From NCBI GenBank assembly GCA_963921425.1, contig OY992836.1, forward strand, positions 19,175,614 through 19,239,613: a stretch of 64,000 bases of DNA. Direction: 5' to 3'. Made by a program: the position numbers and the translations under genes. The notes beneath the pieces were generated by a model, which ran no database searches, was not told where the DNA came from, and saw only the letters and a program-made list of their open reading frames with translations. Of the stretch, positions 60,269 through 64,000 are shown piece after piece. Every line of letters begins with the position of its first letter. Position 1 is the stretch's first letter. This DNA comes from Dryas octopetala. Its lineage: Eukaryota; Streptophyta; Magnoliopsida; Rosales; Rosaceae.

Positions 60269-61328
60269 TGTTGATGCAAATTCTCGTAAGGTAGATGCAA
60301 CAACTTAGATAAGTTGACCTGGCTGATCAGGTGCTTTGCTGGATGATGAAGTGGATGCTGGTTGAGATCTTCCTGCAAGAGAAACAAGGTCAAGGGAGAT
60401 GGACCGGTGTGGTACCAGCCAAACACGCTCCGATGATGAAGTCAGTGGGGGTGTTTGATGGTGGATGAGGAAGAACAAAGGAAGAACTTGGGAGAATGGG
60501 AAGAACAAGGCAAATGTTCTGGGCTATTCTCAGCAAGTTGGGTATGCTCTTGGGAGAGTGGAAATTTTTGTATAAGTGTTTTTTGTGTGGTTGCGTAGTC
60601 TTCGTTTTTGCACATATGACTTGATATATATAAGCAAAGGAAAACCTGATGAGTAAGTTACCTGCATTGTGAATGAATGGTTGCCAGAGATCCACGCACC
60701 TGGCCGGACCTAGTTGCATGCTCAGCTGCTTGCTTCCTCAGCATTTAATGTTGCATTGAATGCTCCATTAAATGCAAGGTTGGAAGGTCCAGGTAGACTG
60801 CTCCAACATTCATGAATGCAGGCCTGATATTCTATCTGTCAGAAGAATGTGTCAGGTGCATTTAAGTGTGGCGGTTCATCCTGGCGTGATCTGCCTGGGA
60901 ATGGCGGCGGAGAGCCGAGCCGAGCCGATACGAACACATGTTCCCATGCGAAGACACGAAGTCCATATGTGGTCGGATCGGGCATGGGAATCCAGGCCGA
61001 GCCGGTCCATAGATTGGAGTCTTTCCGAGCCCTAACTGGTCGACGCCAGAACTCGGAAGGAAGCCATCTCTTGTGCCGAGCCGAGCCGAGCCGGGATGAT
61101 CGTGGGAAGATGGACACTCGATCCCATGGAAGATCATCGGTTCGGCTCGGACCGAACAAGGAGGGGCGGTGTGGAGATCCGGTCTGAGCTGGTAGAGGAA
61201 GTGTTGATCAGTGATGACGTGGAAGTCAAAGTTTGACCACTGAGAATCAACTCCGAGGTGGATGTTTGACCAGCCACGTGTCGAGCTGTGATTGGCTGTT
61301 CGGGTCGATGTGGGTTTTCCCACAAACA
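60269..61328 (-). repeat. 5' LTR (1060 bp)
   Basis: Starts (minus strand) TGTTTGTGGGAAAACCC and ends GAATTTGCATCAACA. Followed by the target duplication CTTTA at 61329-61333. It should hold the gag-pol promoter. Only two differences from the 3' LTR were found by eye. Confidence 0.95.
60624..60635 (-). promoter_or_regulatory. TATA-like motif in the 5' LTR
   Basis: Minus-strand CTTATATATATC is the only strong TATA-like run in the LTR and lies about 440 nt before the gag start, a reasonable U3/R position. The same motif is nearly symmetric, so its direction is not proven. Confidence 0.4.
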
Positions 61329-61333
61329 CTTTA

Positions 61334-61576
61334 GGAAAAAGTTATATTATTAGTGCCAGACGGATCGTTGCACTCTAAAATTAAATGAGCTAATACCTAT
61401 ATATATATATATATATCAAATTAACACCCTTTTTCGTAGCAGCGCGCTGCATTACATAAAAAGTAAGTGAAAATTTAAGGTTGAAGACTTCAAGCCCAAA
61501 TCCTCCAGAGTCGGAATTTTGATATCAAGTCACACCACCACTCTACTAAAAATCTTAAGTTTAGAGCTTGTTGCAT

Positions 61577-61608
<32 letters not shown>

Positions 61609-62329
61609 TATAGCTAACAATTAGAGCTTTATCCACATTTGTTTTTGTTTATTTTTATTGCTATTCGGAATAAGTTTTTTTATTTTTTCAAATAATATTA
61701 GGGAATGTGATTTGAACTCCATCATGATCTGACTTCAAGTGTATGGATAAATTTTTTTAACTACTAAAATTATAAGCCATCATTGAAACTCAAAACATGC
61801 TTACATTTGTGATATAAGAAAAAATTGTGAAGTAAAATGAAGGATGAAAGATTGCGATAAAATTCAAAAATTTTTATTGTAATAATTCATATTCATTTTA
61901 TTAGAACTGTATGGCAATAATCAACCCTTATTTTACTTTGTAAAACCTATGTTTGTAGGCTTATGAATTAATTAAGAATGTTTGAGGTCCTTATTATTAA
62001 AAAAAATATTGTACACATGTAGTGTACATGTACTCATCACTTTTTAACGCACATGTACATGTACACATATTGTATATTGTTGTTGCCTAGAATTGGGCTC
62101 GACGGATTGTGATGACTTGAGGGCGTCAAAAGGTTCGCCATATATATACTCTGCAAGACGAGGAGCAACATGGGTCAGGACTCAGGAGGGTAAGCAATTA
62201 AGCATTGGTGTGGTAATCAGCCAAAGGTAATCTAACACCCAAGTTAGTAGGTGAACACATGAATGGAAAATAGTGAGAGCAACAAATGTGTCTAGCTATC
62301 ATTACCAGTTTACCAGTTGTACATGAGGT
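61334..62329. other. Right flank of the retrotransposon
   Basis: AT-rich DNA with TA runs near 61400 and 61595 and repeated GTACATGTAC-like words near 62015-62065. No gene seen. Confidence 0.4.
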
Positions 62330-62575
62330 TAGGGGTCGGCAATGGGCCGGGCCGGGCTAGCCCGGCCCAAATTTTTCGGGTTCGGGCCGGGCTCGGGCTT
62401 GAATGATAGAAGCCCAATAGGGCTTTCGGGCCGGGCCGGGCCGGGCTTGGGCTTTAATACACAAGCCCAAGGCCCGCCCATCGGGCTTTGGCTTGCGGGC
62501 TTGGAGGGCCGGGCCGGGCTAGGCCCAAACGGGCGGCCCAAATAGGCCCAAAGCCTGTTTAGACACATATATATG
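62330..62575. mobile_element. hAT-like end with GC-rich subterminal repeats
   Basis: Begins TTAGGGGTCGGCAATGGGCC and continues with dense GGGCCGGGC/GCCCGGCCC words on both strands, very unlike the AT-rich neighbours. This matches one end of a plant hAT-type non-autonomous element. The other end was not located, so it may be truncated. Confidence 0.4.
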
Positions 62576-62604
62576 TTAAAAAAAAATATAGGATTTTGGC
62601 TATG

Positions 62605-62668
62605 TTGTGATTTGAACATGAGACCTCACATAACAAACTTCAACTCTCAACCAATTGAGCTGACCAGT
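62605..62668 (-). other. tRNA-like / SINE-like segment
   Basis: On the minus strand, CTGGTCAGCTCAATTGGTTG resembles box A and, about 35 nt on, GTTCAAATC fits box B (GWTCRANNC). The cloverleaf arms do not close convincingly. Likely a SINE head or tRNA pseudogene. Confidence 0.35.
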
Positions 62669-62894
62669 TTATTTGTTAAGTTTGTGAATCATAACATATT
62701 TAATAGCTTTTTCGTTTGTTTACTTCAATAAATTATTAATATGCTTATTAAGTTATTCTATAATACTATTATGTTAGTAATAGTGTAATACCATAAATAA
62801 TAAACTTTTAAAATTATATACAACATTACAACTATAATAAAACATAAATGTACATATGTTTTATTATATATTTTATTACATATTTTTATAAACA

Positions 62895-64000
62895 AACGAT
62901 GCAATTGTGTTGTCAACGATCCGAACCGTTCAAATTTTAATTCCTCACTCAAAGATAATTCGTGCAAAAAATTAGCTTAATCGGAGATGTAAAAGTGACA
63001 TAATGATGGTCGAATTAATGAACGATCGTGGTTTTTCTAATGATGATCGAATGGGTAGATGAATGTCGATTTAGCCGATTTTTTGTACGGATGATCTTTG
63101 ACTATGAACATAGAAAATGAACGGGTCAAATTGTTGAAATCACGTTGTGGTCTTCATAATTATGGAAACAACAAGGTTTCAACGGGAAAGTTATTAGAAT
63201 TATACTCTTCAAGTGTATTTATATGTAGAAGTTCACATATCGATCGTGTTTTCAACGATCCGAATCGTTCAAGTTTTAGTTCCCCACTCAAAGAGAATTC
63301 TTGCAAAAAATTAGCTTAATCAGAGATGTAAAAGTGACATAACGGTGGTCGAATTAATGAACGATTGTGGTTTTTCTAATGATAATCGAATGGGTAGATG
63401 AATTCCGATATAGCCAATTTTTTGTAAGGATGATCTTTGACTATTAACATAAAAAATGAACGGCTAAGATTGTTAAAATCACGTTGTGGTCTTCACAATT
63501 ATGGAAACGACAATGTTTCAACCGGAAAGTTATTAGAATTATATTCTTCAACTCTTCAAGTGTATTTATATGTAGAAGCTCACCTCTCGATCGTGTTTCC
63601 AAGTTTTCAATGATCCGAACCATTCATTTTTTAGTTTTTCACTCAAAGATCATCCCTGCAAAAAATTAGTTCAATTGGAAATGTAGAAATTAGATAATGG
63701 TGGTCCAACTTATGAACGATCGTGATTTTTCTAATGATAATCGAATGGGTATATGAGTTCTGATTTTGCTGATTTTTTGTAAGGATGATCTTTGACTATG
63801 AATATAGAAAATGAACGGCTCAGATTGTTGAAATCACGTTGTGGTCTTCACAATTATGAAAACAATAAGGTTTCAACGAGAAAGTTATTAGAATTATACT
63901 CTTCAACTCTTCAAGTGTATTTATATGTAAAAGTGACGTAACGATGGTCGAATTAATGAATGATCATGGTTTTTTTAATGATAATCGAATGGGTAAATGA
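62895..64000. repeat. Diverged tandem array, about 340-356 bp units
   Basis: Equivalent points (the TGGTCGAATTAATGAACGAT word and its variants) fall at about 63011, 63350, 63706 and 63949. The first two spacings are 339 and 356 bp; the last is 243 bp because the unit is internally deleted. Shared words include CACGTTGTGGTCTTCA and AAGGATGATCTTTGACTAT. The array continues past the window end. Open frames in it repeat the same peptide and are not genes. Confidence 0.85.

Larger units (their letters stand above)
49066..61333 (-). mobile_element. Complete Ty3/gypsy retrotransposon, Tat type
   Basis: A 12,258-bp element (49071-61328) flanked by perfect 5-bp duplications CTTTA at 49066-49070 and 61329-61333. 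It reads on the minus strand: 5' LTR 61328-60269, primer site, gag-pol 60184-54245, spacer with repeats, antisense gene (plus strand, 50766-53157), polypurine tract, 3' LTR 50130-49071. The second, archaeal-like RNase H after the normal one and the antisense gene next to the 3' LTR are both traits of the Tat lineage. The element is markedly GC-rich against the AT-rich host DNA, with CGGCTCGG words throughout. gag-pol is intact, so it may be autonomous. Confidence 0.95.

Noticed and set aside
62605..62668. A functional tRNA gene on the minus strand
   Set aside because: Box A and box B-like words are present, but the acceptor and anticodon arms do not pair, so it is at best a SINE or tRNA pseudogene.

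Overview
The window is AT-rich plant nuclear DNA from a eudicot. It has GT-AG introns, long intergenic and intronic spacers, and genes whose best-known relatives are Arabidopsis proteins. The species cannot be read from the sequence. Five cellular genes could be modelled, four of them exon by exon with consistent splice phases. A recent retrotransposon insertion and many older mobile-element remnants fill most of the rest.

Layout, left to right. 1-2177: non-genic, with a small MITE near the left end. 2178-7600 (-): a five-exon methylesterase-type alpha/beta hydrolase (MES family). 8750-9070: an hAT-like relic. 10666-12401: a Mutator-like TIR element with GC-rich, internally duplicated contents, immediately upstream of a broken R2R3-MYB third exon (12549-12977). 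13708-15891 (-): an intronless E-class PPR protein. 18960-22083 (+): a FLOE-family (DUF1421) prion-like protein, with a probable 5'-UTR intron. 22796-23690: two LINE fragments in opposite orientations. 24127-34636 (+): a complete 22-exon FANCM helicase gene (1395 codons). 36842-39915 (-): a five-exon deoxyribonucleoside kinase with an N-terminal helix-hairpin-helix-like segment. 41270-42393: a large fold-back element. 42394-49070: gene-poor AT-rich DNA. 49071-61328: a complete Ty3/gypsy element of the Tat type, transcribed on the minus strand. 61329-64000: AT-rich DNA, a GC-rich hAT/tRNA-like relic, and a diverged tandem array of about 340-356 bp units that runs off the window.

The retrotransposon is the most complete mobile system here. 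It has 1060-bp LTRs that differ at two positions by eye, a perfect CTTTA target duplication, a tRNA-Asp-type primer site and a polypurine tract. A 1979-codon gag-pro-RT-RNaseH-aRNaseH-INT frame is intact. Between pol and the 3' LTR lie an antisense spliced gene (three exons, its own TATA box, one in-frame TGA), three hairpins with covarying stems around a shared loop, and a 5 x 71-bp array. The FANCM gene contains what looks like a minor-spliceosome AT-AC intron inside helicase motif coding sequence: taking it as the splice restores the conserved protein and the full-length frame.

The cellular genes are not an operon or an obvious pathway cluster. FANCM (DNA repair and crossover control) and the deoxynucleoside kinase (dNTP salvage) are both linked to DNA metabolism, but their adjacency is probably incidental.
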